Shown here one piece after another: positions 45,382 to 54,556 of a DNA stretch of 64,000 nt. The translations under genes and the position numbers were made by a program. The notes beneath the pieces were generated by a model. The model saw only the letters and a list, made by a program, of their open reading frames with translations. It did no database searches and was not told the origin of the DNA. Every line of letters begins with the position of its first letter. Within the stretch, counting starts at the first letter, position 1. This DNA is from an uncultured Prevotellaceae bacterium (GTDB lineage Bacteria > Bacteroidota > Bacteroidia > Bacteroidales > Muribaculaceae), in assembly GCA_900318865.1 (NCBI GenBank), contig ONMF01000005.1, positions 62,001 through 126,000 of the forward strand, given 5' to 3'.

Positions 45382-46332
45382 ATGAGCAAAGACCGACTTT
45401 TCATAGTGGTGCCCTGCTACAATGAGCAGCAGGTGCTGAGCACAACCGACGAGCGACTGCGCAACTTGCTGCGCATCATGGTCGACGAGAACTTTGTGGC
45501 GCCCGACAGCCGAATCCTCTATGTTAACGACGGGTCGACCGACAACACCTGGAGCATCATCGAGCGGCTCACCACCGAGCATGAATGTGTGTGCGGACTG
45601 AAACTGGCCGCCAACGTGGGGCATCAATGCGCGCTGCTGGCTGGCCTGGAGCAAGCGGCCAAGGTGGCCGACATCACTGTGAGCATCGATGCCGACCTGC
45701 AGGACGACATCAACGTCATCCCCGAAATGGTGGCCAAGTGGAGAAACGGGGCCGACATAGTCTACGGCGTGCGGCGCCGGCGCGACACCGACTCGTGGTT
45801 CAAGCGCAACACAGCGCTCACGTTCTACCGATTGATGCAGCACCTGGGTGTGCGCTCGGTCTATAATCACGCCGATTTTAGGCTCATGAGCCGCAGGGCC
45901 GTGGAGCAGCTGTGCCGCTTCCGCGAGCGCAACCTCTTCCTGCGCGGCATGGTGCCGCTGGTGGGATACAAGTCCGACACGGTGACCTACGACCGGTCGG
46001 CGCGCATGGCCGGAGAAAGCAAATACCCGCTCGGCAAGATGCTGAATTTTGCGGCCGACGGCATCACCTCGTTTTCCATCAAGCCTGTGAGGCTGGTCTT
46101 GTGGCTGGGAGTGATTTTCACGTTTGTGGCGCTGGTCATCCTGGCCTATGTGCTCATCGCCTACTTCACCGGACGCACCGTCAGCGGATGGGCATCGCTC
46201 ATGCTCTCCATCTGGTTTGTGGGCGGCTTTGTGCTCATCGGGCTTGGCATTGTGGGCGAATACATCGGCAAGATTTACATCGAGGTAAAAGACCGCCCGC
46301 GCTACAACGTGGAGCAAGCCATCATCAAGTGA
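45382..46332 (+). CDS. Family 2 glycosyltransferase, GtrB/DPM1-like
   Basis: Transfers a sugar to undecaprenyl phosphate on the inner side of the membrane. The GT-A domain starts MSKDRLFIVVPCYNEQQVL, with NDGSTDNT, the DxD-type DADLQDD and FRLMSRRAVEQL. The family-specific block GESKYPLGKMLNFAADGITS is followed by two C-terminal helices (about 225-300). 316 residues. The modified polymer (teichoic-like, O-antigen or lipid A) is unknown. It is followed after three bases by ruvC, so they share a transcript. Confidence 0.9.
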   Translation: MSKDRLFIVVPCYNEQQVLSTTDERLRNLLRIMVDENFVAPDSRILYVNDGSTDNTWSIIERLTTEHECVCGLKLAANVGHQCALLAGLEQAAKVADITVSIDADLQDDINVIPEMVAKWRNGADIVYGVRRRRDTDSWFKRNTALTFYRLMQHLGVRSVYNHADFRLMSRRAVEQLCRFRERNLFLRGMVPLVGYKSDTVTYDRSARMAGESKYPLGKMLNFAADGITSFSIKPVRLVLWLGVIFTFVALVILAYVLIAYFTGRTVSGWASLMLSIWFVGGFVLIGLGIVGEYIGKIYIEVKDRPRYNVEQAIIK

Positions 46333-46335
46333 GCG

Positions 46336-46911
46336 ATGGACCAGGAACTGAAAAAATACGACCTCATCATCTTGGGCATCGACCCGGGCACCAACGTCAT
46401 GGGATATGCCCTGCTGGGCATCACCGCCAAGACGCCCCAGCTCATCACCATGGGCGTGCTCAAGTTGGCCAAGTTCGACGACCATTACATGCGGCTGCAC
46501 CGCATCTACGAGCGAGTCACAGGTCTGGTCGAGCAGTACCTGCCCGACGAGCTGGCCATCGAGGCACCATTCTTCGGCAAGAACGTGCAGTCCATGCTCA
46601 AGCTGGGACGCGCGCAAGGGGTGGCCATCGCCGCCGCACTGAGCCGCCAAGTTCCCATCACCGAATATGAGCCCCGAAAAATCAAAATGGCCATCACCGG
46701 CAACGGCGCGGCCAGCAAGGAGCAAGTGGCCGTCATGCTGCAACGCATCCTGAAATTCGGCGACGACCAGTTGCCCGATTTCCTCGACGCCACCGATGCC
46801 CTGGCGGCTGCCCTGTGCCATTTCTACGAGCGAATGAAGCCCGCCACGGGTCACGGCGCCAAGTCGTGGAAATCATTTATCGCTTCACACCCCGACCGCG
46901 TGAAACGCTGA
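46336..46911 (+). CDS. ruvC: Holliday junction resolvase RuvC
   Basis: Cuts four-way DNA junctions made during recombination. Catalytic acids sit in [17 protein letters not shown] (Asp), [20 protein letters not shown] (Glu) and [13 protein letters not shown] (Asp pair). 191 residues, normal length. Downstream of, and close to, the GtrB-like gene. The region right after it is a scar of mobile DNA. Confidence 0.95.
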   Translation: MDQELKKYDLIILGIDPGTNVMGYALLGITAKTPQLITMGVLKLAKFDDHYMRLHRIYERVTGLVEQYLPDELAIEAPFFGKNVQSMLKLGRAQGVAIAAALSRQVPITEYEPRKIKMAITGNGAASKEQVAVMLQRILKFGDDQLPDFLDATDALAAALCHFYERMKPATGHGAKSWKSFIASHPDRVKR

Positions 46912-46927
46912 GCCGCGCCCCACCCCG

Positions 46928-47125
46928 TCACCCATCATGATTTTGAAAAATAATCCGCGACCCTGTTACCGGGCCCTTGTTCTCACGGATATACTCGCTT
47001 TGGATAGGGACAATCATATTATCGGCGGCCGTTAGTTCAGAAAATGAACCTTCTAAACCAACCGAAAACAATGGAAGAATAGCTTTGAAATCTGGGCAAG
47101 GAAATGGAGCTTGTATAAAAGAACT
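46928..47125 (-). pseudogene. Possible remnant of a ParA-like or other mobile-element gene
   Basis: This stretch is visibly more AT-rich than its neighbours. The minus strand reads an open frame containing SELTAADNMIVPIQSEYI, close to the LTAADxxIIPxQxEY motif of ParA-type ATPases, but the expected CPP motif before it is not at the right distance and no start is left. Weak assignment; it may be a chance match. Confidence 0.25.
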
Positions 47126-47593
47126 TTTGTCAAGTCGTCGACCCATGCCATGTACATTTTTATGATAGAAAAGCATCTCATACCATTTTTCAACGAGCGC
47201 GCCACCATCATGGAGATCGACGTGCAGGAATTTGTGGACCGTCAGCTCGAAGCCGGCCACAGTGTGAAGACGGTGAAAGGCATGGTGACGATGCTGCGCA
47301 TGATTGCAGTCTATGCCAGCAAGCAGAAAGGATGCTTGCCACCGGTGGGATGGCAACTGCATTATAACGCCGGCGCGCCTTGCCGCCGGACGACCGAAAA
47401 CGTGCTCAATGTCAAGGAGTTGAAACAAGACATCAATGTGAAGCACGGCGTGGTGGACGTCTACAAGACGCTGAGCACCATCTTAGGCCACTCATCGGTG
47501 AGCGTCACGATGAATTTCTATGTCCACCCCGACAATAATCAGAAAAAGAAGTGCATCGAGAATATGCTGGGCCACGTGCTTCCCAAGACGTAA
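47111..47593 (+). pseudogene. Internally deleted tyrosine recombinase (integrase)
   Basis: The open frame joins two ends of a phage/ICE-type integrase. First comes a core-binding domain (IEKHLIPFFNERATIMEIDV, QEFVDRQLEAGHSVKTVKGM), then directly the C-terminal tail with the tyrosine region (LSTILGHSSVSVTMNFYVHP). The central part with the catalytic Arg, Lys and HxxR is missing, so it cannot cut DNA. The frame has been kept across the deletion, which suggests a fairly recent loss. The exact start is uncertain (ATG at 47111, 47150 or 47162). Confidence 0.7.
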
Positions 47594-47601
47594 GATGCCG
47601 C

Positions 47602-48300
47602 TCATTGCTGCTCGCTGAGCAGATAATCGGCATAAATGTTTAGAAACGTCGTGGGGTCACGCTCCACCATGTTCGTGTTGGCCTTCATTTTGAATTGCTG
47701 CTTCAGATAGCGCACCAGACGTGCGGTCTTGCCACCCTTGAGGTGATGATAGAGTGCCCCGAGGTCCATCTTGCCATCGGTGACAATGGGATAAACCACA
47801 GGATTGCCCTTGAACATGACGCCGTACTGCACAGCCTCATAGGTTTCATTGTCGCCAACCGTAGCCTTGAGCACCACCGGGCACTTGAAGATGGTGGCGG
47901 TGGTGTCACCGGCCACCACACACATGAACTGGTAGGTGAACTTCTCAAGCAGCTGCATGAGTTTCTCGTGCTCAAACTGCGCCACCTTGCATGCGCGCCA
48001 GTGTGCGTCGGTCACGGTAGGGCTGTCGAAGTCGATAGCCATGATGTCATTGAGCGTGTATTCGTCTTTTTCTTTTTTGTCGCTGTCGATTTTAGGTACA
48101 ATCGACAGTTTGTAGTTTTGCCGTCCACCGTAGTAAATACCCCGGAACCAATGGTCATAGAGGTAGCCGTTCACCTTCGACCCGTCGTAGAATGTGAGCG
48201 TCACACGGTCGGCCTCGGTAATGTGTTTCTTTTTGGCGTGGAGCGCCACCGGCATCATCATTGCCGCACACATCATCATTGCAATCAAAATCTTGTTCAT
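47602..48300 (-). CDS. Secreted protein of unknown function
   Basis: 232 residues with signal peptide MNKILIAMMMCAAMMMPVALHA and the mature start KKKHITEADRVTLTFYDGSK. No known motif. The N-terminal part looks like a short beta barrel or SH3-like strand set (VTLTFYDGSKVNGYLYDHWF), the rest mixed alpha/beta. The start is at ATG 48300. It lies behind a strong terminator that closes the G3P operon, so it is expressed by read-through or by a promoter not recognised here. It converges with the integrase remnant, nine bases away. Confidence 0.75.
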   Translation of the reverse strand: MNKILIAMMMCAAMMMPVALHAKKKHITEADRVTLTFYDGSKVNGYLYDHWFRGIYYGGRQNYKLSIVPKIDSDKKEKDEYTLNDIMAIDFDSPTVTDAHWRACKVAQFEHEKLMQLLEKFTYQFMCVVAGDTTATIFKCPVVLKATVGDNETYEAVQYGVMFKGNPVVYPIVTDGKMDLGALYHHLKGGKTARLVRYLKQQFKMKANTNMVERDPTTFLNIYADYLLSEQQ

Positions 48301-48312
48301 GGCATCAAAATC

Positions 48313-48359
48313 AAAAAATCCCAGGGAGTACCTCAACCCATAAGAAATACCCCCCGGGA
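48313..48359 (-). terminator. Terminator closing the G3P operon
   Basis: On the minus strand TCCCGGGGGGTA (48359-48348) pairs over 12 positions (two G-U) with TACTCCCTGGGA (48330-48319), then TTTTTTGATTTT. Confidence 0.85.
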
Positions 48360-48377
48360 GGAAATCAAGATGATAGA

Positions 48378-49343
48378 TTATTTAACTTTCTCATAAATGT
48401 AGAGCTCGTGCACCTCGCCGGTGTAACCCTCCTCGGTGAACGGACCTTGCGACATACCCAGGATGATTTGGGTGCCACGGTTGTTGAGCACCACCAGGTC
48501 ATCGTTGGTGGGGTCGATAGCCAGACCCTCGATTTCACCGGCGCGCTTGAAGTCGTTCATCTCGCGGAAGAGCTCCACCTTGCCAGCCTTGGCACCGCCG
48601 GCAATCTTGCCGGTGCGCTTCACGACCTTGCCGTTTTCGAGCTTCACGCTGAACGGGGTGTCCTTCACCACCTCGGTGCCGTTAACCAGACCGGTGTAAG
48701 GCAGTTCGGTGATGTCGGCCACGTAGATATTATCGGCAATGTGGAAGGTCGACTCACCATCATCGGCGGTGAAGAGGATCTTGCCGTCGCAGATAAAGAT
48801 ACCCTGGCACCAGTAGGGAGTGGGGCGGCACTGCATCTTGGTGTAGTACTTGCCGGTCTCCAGGTCATAGCAATAGACATAACGGCTGTCCACCCAGTCA
48901 CTGATCCAGACCATGTTGCGCTCGCGGTCTACGGCCAGACCAGAGCATTCCACCTGTCCGCTCTCAGGAGCCCAGGGCAGTGAGCGTTTGTACTTCAGCG
49001 TCTCGGCATCAAAGATGTCAATCATGATGTTGTAGCCACGTCCATACTCAAACTTCTCGTTACCGGTGTAGATTTCACCTTTCCACACGTCGATGTCACC
49101 AAAGTGATTGGCGAGTTCGGGTTTTTGGAAGGGCTTGTCATTCTTCATCACCATCTTACCGTCCTTGGTGTACTTGTAGAGCACGCGCGTGTCGGACACA
49201 TAGTAGTACTTGTCGTCAATGGCGACACCCTGGCGACCAGCGACGGGGATGATTTTTTTCAGACGGTACTGAGTACCGAGGTGCTGTGCGCTCACGGTCA
49301 TGCCGAGGCAGCATGCAGCCAGAAGAACTAATAATTTTTTCAT
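48378..49343 (-). CDS. Secreted propeller-like protein at the end of the G3P operon
   Basis: 321 residues, signal peptide MKKLLVLLAACCLGMTVSAQ. The rest is built of repeated strand motifs (AIDDKYYYVSDTRVLYKYT, GLAVDRERNMVWISDWVDSR, GLAIDPTNDDLVVLNNRGT), pointing to a six- or seven-bladed beta-propeller of the SMP-30/NHL/SdiA-regulated kind. Start at ATG 49343; the open frame extends ten codons further up without a signal-like sequence. It lies 53 bases after the porin gene and before the operon terminator. Role in phosphodiester or G3P use is inferred only from position. Confidence 0.75.
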   Translation of the reverse strand: MKKLLVLLAACCLGMTVSAQHLGTQYRLKKIIPVAGRQGVAIDDKYYYVSDTRVLYKYTKDGKMVMKNDKPFQKPELANHFGDIDVWKGEIYTGNEKFEYGRGYNIMIDIFDAETLKYKRSLPWAPESGQVECSGLAVDRERNMVWISDWVDSRYVYCYDLETGKYYTKMQCRPTPYWCQGIFICDGKILFTADDGESTFHIADNIYVADITELPYTGLVNGTEVVKDTPFSVKLENGKVVKRTGKIAGGAKAGKVELFREMNDFKRAGEIEGLAIDPTNDDLVVLNNRGTQIILGMSQGPFTEEGYTGEVHELYIYEKVK

Positions 49344-49396
49344 TTTGTTTTGTTTTAAAAGGTTGTTAAACAAAAGGTTTAATAGCGTTTCCCAAT

Positions 49397-50578
49397 TTAG
49401 AATTTAAACAGACCCATAATTTGGATTTGGTCGCTGGTGTTGTAACCCAGAGCCTCCTTGGCATCGCTCTTGTACATGAAGTGACCCCAGTTGACCTGAA
49501 GCTTCACGTTCTTGAACAGCTGATAGGTGCAGCCCAGCAACAGACGGTCGTAGTTGTTGGCAGTGGTCTTGTTGATGTCGTCCTTGTACATGTCCCAGCG
49601 AACCATGGGCAGGAACTTACCAGCATGGTAGCCTGCGAACACATAAGCGCCCAGCTCATCGACGTACTTCACATCGTTCTTCTTCGACTTCATCAAGCCA
49701 ATCTCAGCACGCAGGTCGAGACCGTTGGGATTGTTGTACCATGCGCCGGCCACAAAGCGGGTCATCGGCATGTACTTCGACACAGGATTGCCATCGGCGT
49801 CAAAGCCCACACCACGTCCGCCGTTCAGAGCGGTAGGATTATACTCACCCCAGTTGAAGGTGGCCTTCACATTGAAGTTTTTGAACGGACGGATGGTTGC
49901 GCTCAAATAGAGGTCCTTGGTCTTGTTGCGGTCGTCCTTGCAGGGAATCGAACCGTTGGTCAAAGCCACATCGTAGTGGAAGTAGCGGAAGCCCTTGCCG
50001 CTGTCACCGATGTCGCCCATGAACATCAAGCCCAGGTCACGACCGTAGTCCACCAGATTGTACTCATAGGGGTTGCGGCAAGCCATGCGGTAGACGATGT
50101 TCGAGAAGTCGACCGTCTCGAGGGTAGCCGGCGAGATGTCGTAGTTCTCATAACCCAGCGGGGTGTAGAATTGACCGGCGCGAATCTTGAACTCGGGAAT
50201 GATTTTCCAAGTTGCAAAAGCGTCCATCACTTGGAGGTTCTTCTGTCCGTTGCCGTTGGTCGAGCCAGCGATACCGTTGAAGGCCTCGATTTGCAGACGG
50301 AAGTCCACCTTCTCACCCACTTTGCCATCCATGATCAGACGCAGGCGCTTAGCCTGGAACGACGATGACGAAGCGTTTTTGTTGTGAGTCCAGTTCCAAC
50401 CGGTTTGCAGATAACCCGAAATCTTGGGCATGTTTGCCACAATCTTATCGAGCGTTGTTTCCGTTTGAGGAGCAGGTGCAGCCACGGGTTCGGGTGCAGC
50501 CTCAGGAGCAGCGGCGTCGGCGGCATAGATAGCCGGGCACATTGCTGCAATCATTGCTAATGTCAATAATTTTTTCAT
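49397..50578 (-). CDS. OprO/OprP-type phosphate-selective porin
   Basis: Outer-membrane beta barrel for small anions; 393 residues. Signal peptide MKKLLTLAMIAAMCPAIYAA, an Ala/Pro-rich linker (about 21-40), then barrel strands from KISGYLQTGWNWTH on, with FQAKRLRLIMDGKVGEKVDFRL and AGQFYTPLGYEN as family marks, ending in Phe (MGLFKF). In this operon it would be the outer-membrane entry for G3P or phosphodiesters; that is inference from the neighbours. Confidence 0.88.
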   Translation of the reverse strand: MKKLLTLAMIAAMCPAIYAADAAAPEAAPEPVAAPAPQTETTLDKIVANMPKISGYLQTGWNWTHNKNASSSSFQAKRLRLIMDGKVGEKVDFRLQIEAFNGIAGSTNGNGQKNLQVMDAFATWKIIPEFKIRAGQFYTPLGYENYDISPATLETVDFSNIVYRMACRNPYEYNLVDYGRDLGLMFMGDIGDSGKGFRYFHYDVALTNGSIPCKDDRNKTKDLYLSATIRPFKNFNVKATFNWGEYNPTALNGGRGVGFDADGNPVSKYMPMTRFVAGAWYNNPNGLDLRAEIGLMKSKKNDVKYVDELGAYVFAGYHAGKFLPMVRWDMYKDDINKTTANNYDRLLLGCTYQLFKNVKLQVNWGHFMYKSDAKEALGYNTSDQIQIMGLFKF

Positions 50579-50641
50579 AATAAAAAATAATTGGATTAAA
50601 AATAAATATGGGTTAATAAATCTATCACAGTTCTTTTTAAT

Positions 50642-51514
50642 TCAAGGTCGCTGGTGAGCTCGCACCAGCAGGCGCCCGAATTCATCGACATTGAGTGCCG
50701 TGACATCGGGCTGCGGGTCGCTGGCAAGCGCAGTGTCAAGAGTGGTTTCGCCGCTGAGGACCAGCACGCCCAGCGAGCCGGCATTCTGCGCGGTGGCCAC
50801 GTCGGTGTAGATGCGGTCGCCACACATGGCTATCTCGTCGCTCTTCAGGCCGCGCATGTCGCGTATGCAGTAGAGCATATTGGGGTTGGGCTTTCCGATG
50901 ACCACATCGGGCTTGCGCTTGCAGGCGCCCTCAATGGCCTTGCAGATGGAGCCGCAATCCACCAGAATCACCTCCTGGTCGGTGGGACACACCCAGTCGG
51001 GATTGGTGGCGATGTAAGGAATCTCGCGCTTCGACGCCCACCATGTGGCTCGGCACAGGCGCTTGTACTCCAGTGTGGTGTCGAATGCCACCACCACAAT
51101 GTCGGGCCGGTCGGCAGGGTCGTCGGCCGTGAGTTCAAACCCCGCTTTGACAAATTCCTCCTGCATGCTGGGCGTGCCCAGCGTGAACAGACGCTTGGCC
51201 TCTGGATAGTGCAGGCGAATGTAGTCGATGGTGGCCAGCGACGAGGTGTACATCTGGTCGTCGGTGGCATGGATGCCCAGCCGTTCAAGTTTCAGCAAAT
51301 AGTCCTTGTGGCTGCGAGTGGGGTTGTTGGTGAGGAACGAATAAGAGATTCCCAGGCTCGTGAGCGTGTCAAGGAAATGGTGCGTGTAAGGGAACAGCGT
51401 AGACCCCATGTAAATGGTTCCGTCCATGTCCAGAGCCACATGCTTGATGCGTGCGCAGGCCTCGAGCAGCTGCGGCTCGGTCATGGGTGACATGTATTTG
51501 TCAAATTTTTCCAT
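50642..51514 (-). CDS. HAD-IIA family phosphatase (NagD/glycerol-phosphatase type)
   Basis: 290 residues. HAD motif I HVALDMDGTIYMG (nucleophile Asp), motif II FLTNNPTRS, the IIA cap, motif III Lys in DVVIGKPNPNM, and motif IV CGDRIYTDV. The family includes NagD and glycerol-3-phosphate phosphatases. Placed between the GlpT genes and the porin, it may remove phosphate from G3P when carbon or phosphate balance demands it. Start at ATG 51514; 44 bases follow the second glpT gene. Confidence 0.88.
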   Translation of the reverse strand: MEKFDKYMSPMTEPQLLEACARIKHVALDMDGTIYMGSTLFPYTHHFLDTLTSLGISYSFLTNNPTRSHKDYLLKLERLGIHATDDQMYTSSLATIDYIRLHYPEAKRLFTLGTPSMQEEFVKAGFELTADDPADRPDIVVVAFDTTLEYKRLCRATWWASKREIPYIATNPDWVCPTDQEVILVDCGSICKAIEGACKRKPDVVIGKPNPNMLYCIRDMRGLKSDEIAMCGDRIYTDVATAQNAGSLGVLVLSGETTLDTALASDPQPDVTALNVDEFGRLLVRAHQRP

Positions 51515-51558
51515 TTTAAGACGTATCAATGTTAATTCATGCGTGGGAGAATGACGGA

Positions 51559-53046
51559 TCAGTCTTCATCGTATTGAATGGAATTGGCGCGAGCGTAACC
51601 GTCGCGGGGTGCCTGCCACATCGAGATGAGGACAAACATGCCAATGATGGCCACGATGATAATCGCCTCGAACACGGCCGTCCAGCCAAAGTAGTCGGCC
51701 ACATAACCGACGAGCAACCCGGCCAGGCCCGAACCCAGATAGCCCAGGATGCCGGCGATGCCATTGGCGCGCGCGCTTGCTTCCTTGGTGGCCTGGTTGC
51801 CCAGCTCGATGCCGATGAGGGCCTGCGGGCCGTAGATGAAGAAACCAGCGCCCACAAGCACAAGTGCCGTGAGTGTGATTCCGGCCGATTCGGGCAGGAA
51901 GCGGAAAATGGTCATAAACAAGGCTGCGCCTGCCATGCACACCACACACATGCGGTGGCCCTTGCCCTTGAACAAGTGGTCGGTGGCCCACCCGGCGAAC
52001 AACGTGCCCACAATACCGGCAATCTCGAATGCGGCGGTCGTCCAGGTAGCACTCTTGATGTCGAGCCCGCGAGCCTCGGTCAGGAACTTGGGTCCCCAGT
52101 CGAGAACGCCCATGCGCACCACATAGACAAACAGGTTGGCCACGCAGAAAGTCCACACCCAGCGGTTGCGCCACACCATCACTTTCTCAAATTTGCGGCG
52201 ATTCTTGACGCTCATGTTGTCCTTGAGGCCTCCCAAGCCGGTGTCGGGCAGGTCGGGCAGTCCGGCATCCTTCGGCTCGTCGCGCAGTCCGATAAAGATA
52301 AAGATGGCACCAGCCACAGCCAGGCATGCCGGCACAAAGAAGCACCACTTCCACGCGCCCACATGCTGCGCATAGACCAGAGCTTGCGATGTGGCGTCGG
52401 CCACCTTGTTGTTGGTCAGGTTTTCAGTGATTCGCGCCACCACATCGGCATTGGCGCTCATGTCGGTGCCCAGGGTGCCCATGAGGTACCCGCACACCAC
52501 CACGGCCAGCGCGGCACCAATCGAGTGCGACGTATTCCAAATCGACATCTTGGTTGCCAGTTCGCTGGGATGAATCCAGTGGGGCAAGATACGGGCGCAG
52601 GGGGGATAGCCCATGCCCTGGAAATACTGGTTCAGGATGATAGTCACACCCATTACCAGAATCAGAATGCTGATGAAATCAGGACCTTGGTCAACGCCAG
52701 TGATGAGCGAACTGAGATTGGCCCCGAAGCCAAACGTGAAATTGGCCAGCGCGCACAGCAGAAGCCCCACCGCCATGACAATGCGTCCCTTTACCTTGTC
52801 GACTAGATAACCGTTGGCAAAGCGTGAGAATCCATAAGTTATCGACCCGAAGAAGATTATCCAGCCGAAACTCTTGTTGGTGATTCCATACTCGGCCGTC
52901 ATGCCCGGCATGGCCACCGAAAAGTTCTTCCTCACAAAGTAGAAGATGGCATACCCAATCATGGTGACGAGAATAGTCTTCATCTGCCATGAGAGGAATT
53001 TTTTCTTTTGCTCACCCAGTGAGCTGTAAACATCTTGCTTAGTCAT
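51559..53046 (-). CDS. GlpT-family organophosphate:phosphate antiporter, second copy
   Basis: 495-residue major facilitator with about 12 helices. Substrate arginines of the family are kept: VRKNFSVAMPGM near residue 39 and VVRMGVLDWGPKFL near 300. It carries an extra stretch after helix 5 (around residues 195-235) compared with its neighbour. It may take G3P or another phosphorylated compound such as a hexose phosphate or glycerophosphodiester. It begins 26 bases after the first copy. Confidence 0.85.
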   Translation of the reverse strand: MTKQDVYSSLGEQKKKFLSWQMKTILVTMIGYAIFYFVRKNFSVAMPGMTAEYGITNKSFGWIIFFGSITYGFSRFANGYLVDKVKGRIVMAVGLLLCALANFTFGFGANLSSLITGVDQGPDFISILILVMGVTIILNQYFQGMGYPPCARILPHWIHPSELATKMSIWNTSHSIGAALAVVVCGYLMGTLGTDMSANADVVARITENLTNNKVADATSQALVYAQHVGAWKWCFFVPACLAVAGAIFIFIGLRDEPKDAGLPDLPDTGLGGLKDNMSVKNRRKFEKVMVWRNRWVWTFCVANLFVYVVRMGVLDWGPKFLTEARGLDIKSATWTTAAFEIAGIVGTLFAGWATDHLFKGKGHRMCVVCMAGAALFMTIFRFLPESAGITLTALVLVGAGFFIYGPQALIGIELGNQATKEASARANGIAGILGYLGSGLAGLLVGYVADYFGWTAVFEAIIIVAIIGMFVLISMWQAPRDGYARANSIQYDED

Positions 53047-53072
53047 ATTGATTAGTGGATTTTAAATGTCCT

Positions 53073-54455
53073 TTATTTCCTGTTCTTGACCAGATACTGC
53101 TCCTCCTTGTAGGTGAGCGCCATGAACACGATGGCCAGCACGCAGGCACCCATCAGCAGGTAGAAGGTCCATTCCCAGCCGGCATTCTCGGCCACATAGC
53201 CAATCACGATATTGGCCAGGATGGCCGTGCCCAGCACGTAACCCATGAAGCCCGTGAGGCCGGCTGCAGTACCTGCCGCGTTTTTCGGGGCCAGGTCAAG
53301 AGCCTGCACGCCGATAAGCATCACCGGGCCGTAAATCAGGAAACCGATGGCTATCAGGCAGCCAATCACCACACTCAGATTGTCCAAATTCATCATGTAG
53401 ACCCAGATGGCCACAATCAGCAGTGCCATGAACAAGATGGTGGGCAGGGCGCGGCGTCCCTGGAACACCTTGTCGCTGAGCCAGCCACAAATGATGGTGC
53501 CGGGGATGGCCGCGATCTCGTAAGCGAAATATGCCCAGCCGGCATCCTTCAAGTTCACACCTTTCTCGGTGAGGATGGTGGGAGCCCAGTCGAGGCATCC
53601 GTAGCGCACCATGTAGACGAAAGCGTTGGCCAGGGCGATGTACCACAAGAATTTGTTGGAGAGCACAATCTTGAAAATCTCCCCGGTGGAGAGCACCTGC
53701 TCGGCCTTTTCGCTATAGTTTTTCGACGCCGATCCACTCCATTTCTCAATGGCCGGCAGGCCACATGACTGCGGGGTGTCGCGAATCATCAGGTAAGCAA
53801 TCACAGCCACCAGGATGGCCACTGCGGCGGGGAAGGCATAGGTGCCGATGAGAAAGTACATCTTCTCGTCGGCGCCGTAGAACCACGAGCCGAACCACAC
53901 GGCGCCATAGGCCGCCATGGGGCCCACCAACGCGCCGCCCACGTTATGGGCGCAATTCCAGAACGACATCCACGTGCCGCGCTCCTTGATAGAGAACCAG
54001 TGCGTCATCACGCGTCCGCACGGAGGCCAGCCCATGCCGTTGAACCAGCCCACCAGGAAGTTGAGTGCTGCCATCACCACGATGGCCAGCGTCTTGTTCT
54101 GAGCGCCGATCCACTGAATGGGCACTATCATGAACAGCATCGAAAGTGCAGCGCACACAAGGCCCAGAGGTAGAAACCGGCGGGCGTCGCTGCGGTCGCT
54201 GATGCTGGCCATCAAGAACTTCGAGAAGCCATAAGCAATAGCGTTCATCGACAGCACAATACCCAGCTCACCCTTTTCGAAGCCGAATGGGGCGAGGGCG
54301 GGGATGGCCATCGAGAAGTTTTTCCTAACGATATAAAATCCGGCATATCCGATGAAAATACCGATAAACACCTGCCAGCGCAGTCGCTTGTACCTTGCGT
54401 CGGCCTCGGCGCCCGTCTGTTCAGGCTTGTATGCCGGTGGAGTTAAAAATGCCAT
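53073..54455 (-). CDS. glpT: Glycerol-3-phosphate:phosphate antiporter GlpT
   Basis: 460-residue major facilitator. Arg44 in IVRKNFSMAIPAL and the later Arg in MVRYGCLDWAPTIL match the two substrate arginines of E. coli GlpT (45 and 269). GWPPCGRVMTHWFS is also a family mark. It imports G3P in exchange for phosphate and feeds the GlpABC dehydrogenase encoded just upstream. A hairpin lies in the 101-base gap to glpC. Confidence 0.92.
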   Translation of the reverse strand: MAFLTPPAYKPEQTGAEADARYKRLRWQVFIGIFIGYAGFYIVRKNFSMAIPALAPFGFEKGELGIVLSMNAIAYGFSKFLMASISDRSDARRFLPLGLVCAALSMLFMIVPIQWIGAQNKTLAIVVMAALNFLVGWFNGMGWPPCGRVMTHWFSIKERGTWMSFWNCAHNVGGALVGPMAAYGAVWFGSWFYGADEKMYFLIGTYAFPAAVAILVAVIAYLMIRDTPQSCGLPAIEKWSGSASKNYSEKAEQVLSTGEIFKIVLSNKFLWYIALANAFVYMVRYGCLDWAPTILTEKGVNLKDAGWAYFAYEIAAIPGTIICGWLSDKVFQGRRALPTILFMALLIVAIWVYMMNLDNLSVVIGCLIAIGFLIYGPVMLIGVQALDLAPKNAAGTAAGLTGFMGYVLGTAILANIVIGYVAENAGWEWTFYLLMGACVLAIVFMALTYKEEQYLVKNRK

Positions 54456-54507
54456 GATAGTTTAGTTTTTTATGCGAAATTTGTTAAAGTTTCTTTATTT
54501 GCTCATT

Positions 54508-54536
54508 TTTTCCTTAAGCGGACCCTTTAAGGAAAA
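54508..54536 (-). other. Intercistronic hairpin between glpC and glpT
   Basis: TTTTCCTTAA (54508-54517) and TTAAGGAAAA (54527-54536) pair perfectly, loop of nine. On the minus strand A's rather than T's follow, so it looks like an mRNA stability or processing element more than a terminator. Confidence 0.5.
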
Positions 54537-54556
54537 TAAAAGTCAAGTTTATTTTT

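Noticed and set aside
45364..46854. 496-codon minus-strand frame across the glycosyltransferase and ruvC
   Set aside because: Shadow of two well-recognised plus-strand genes.
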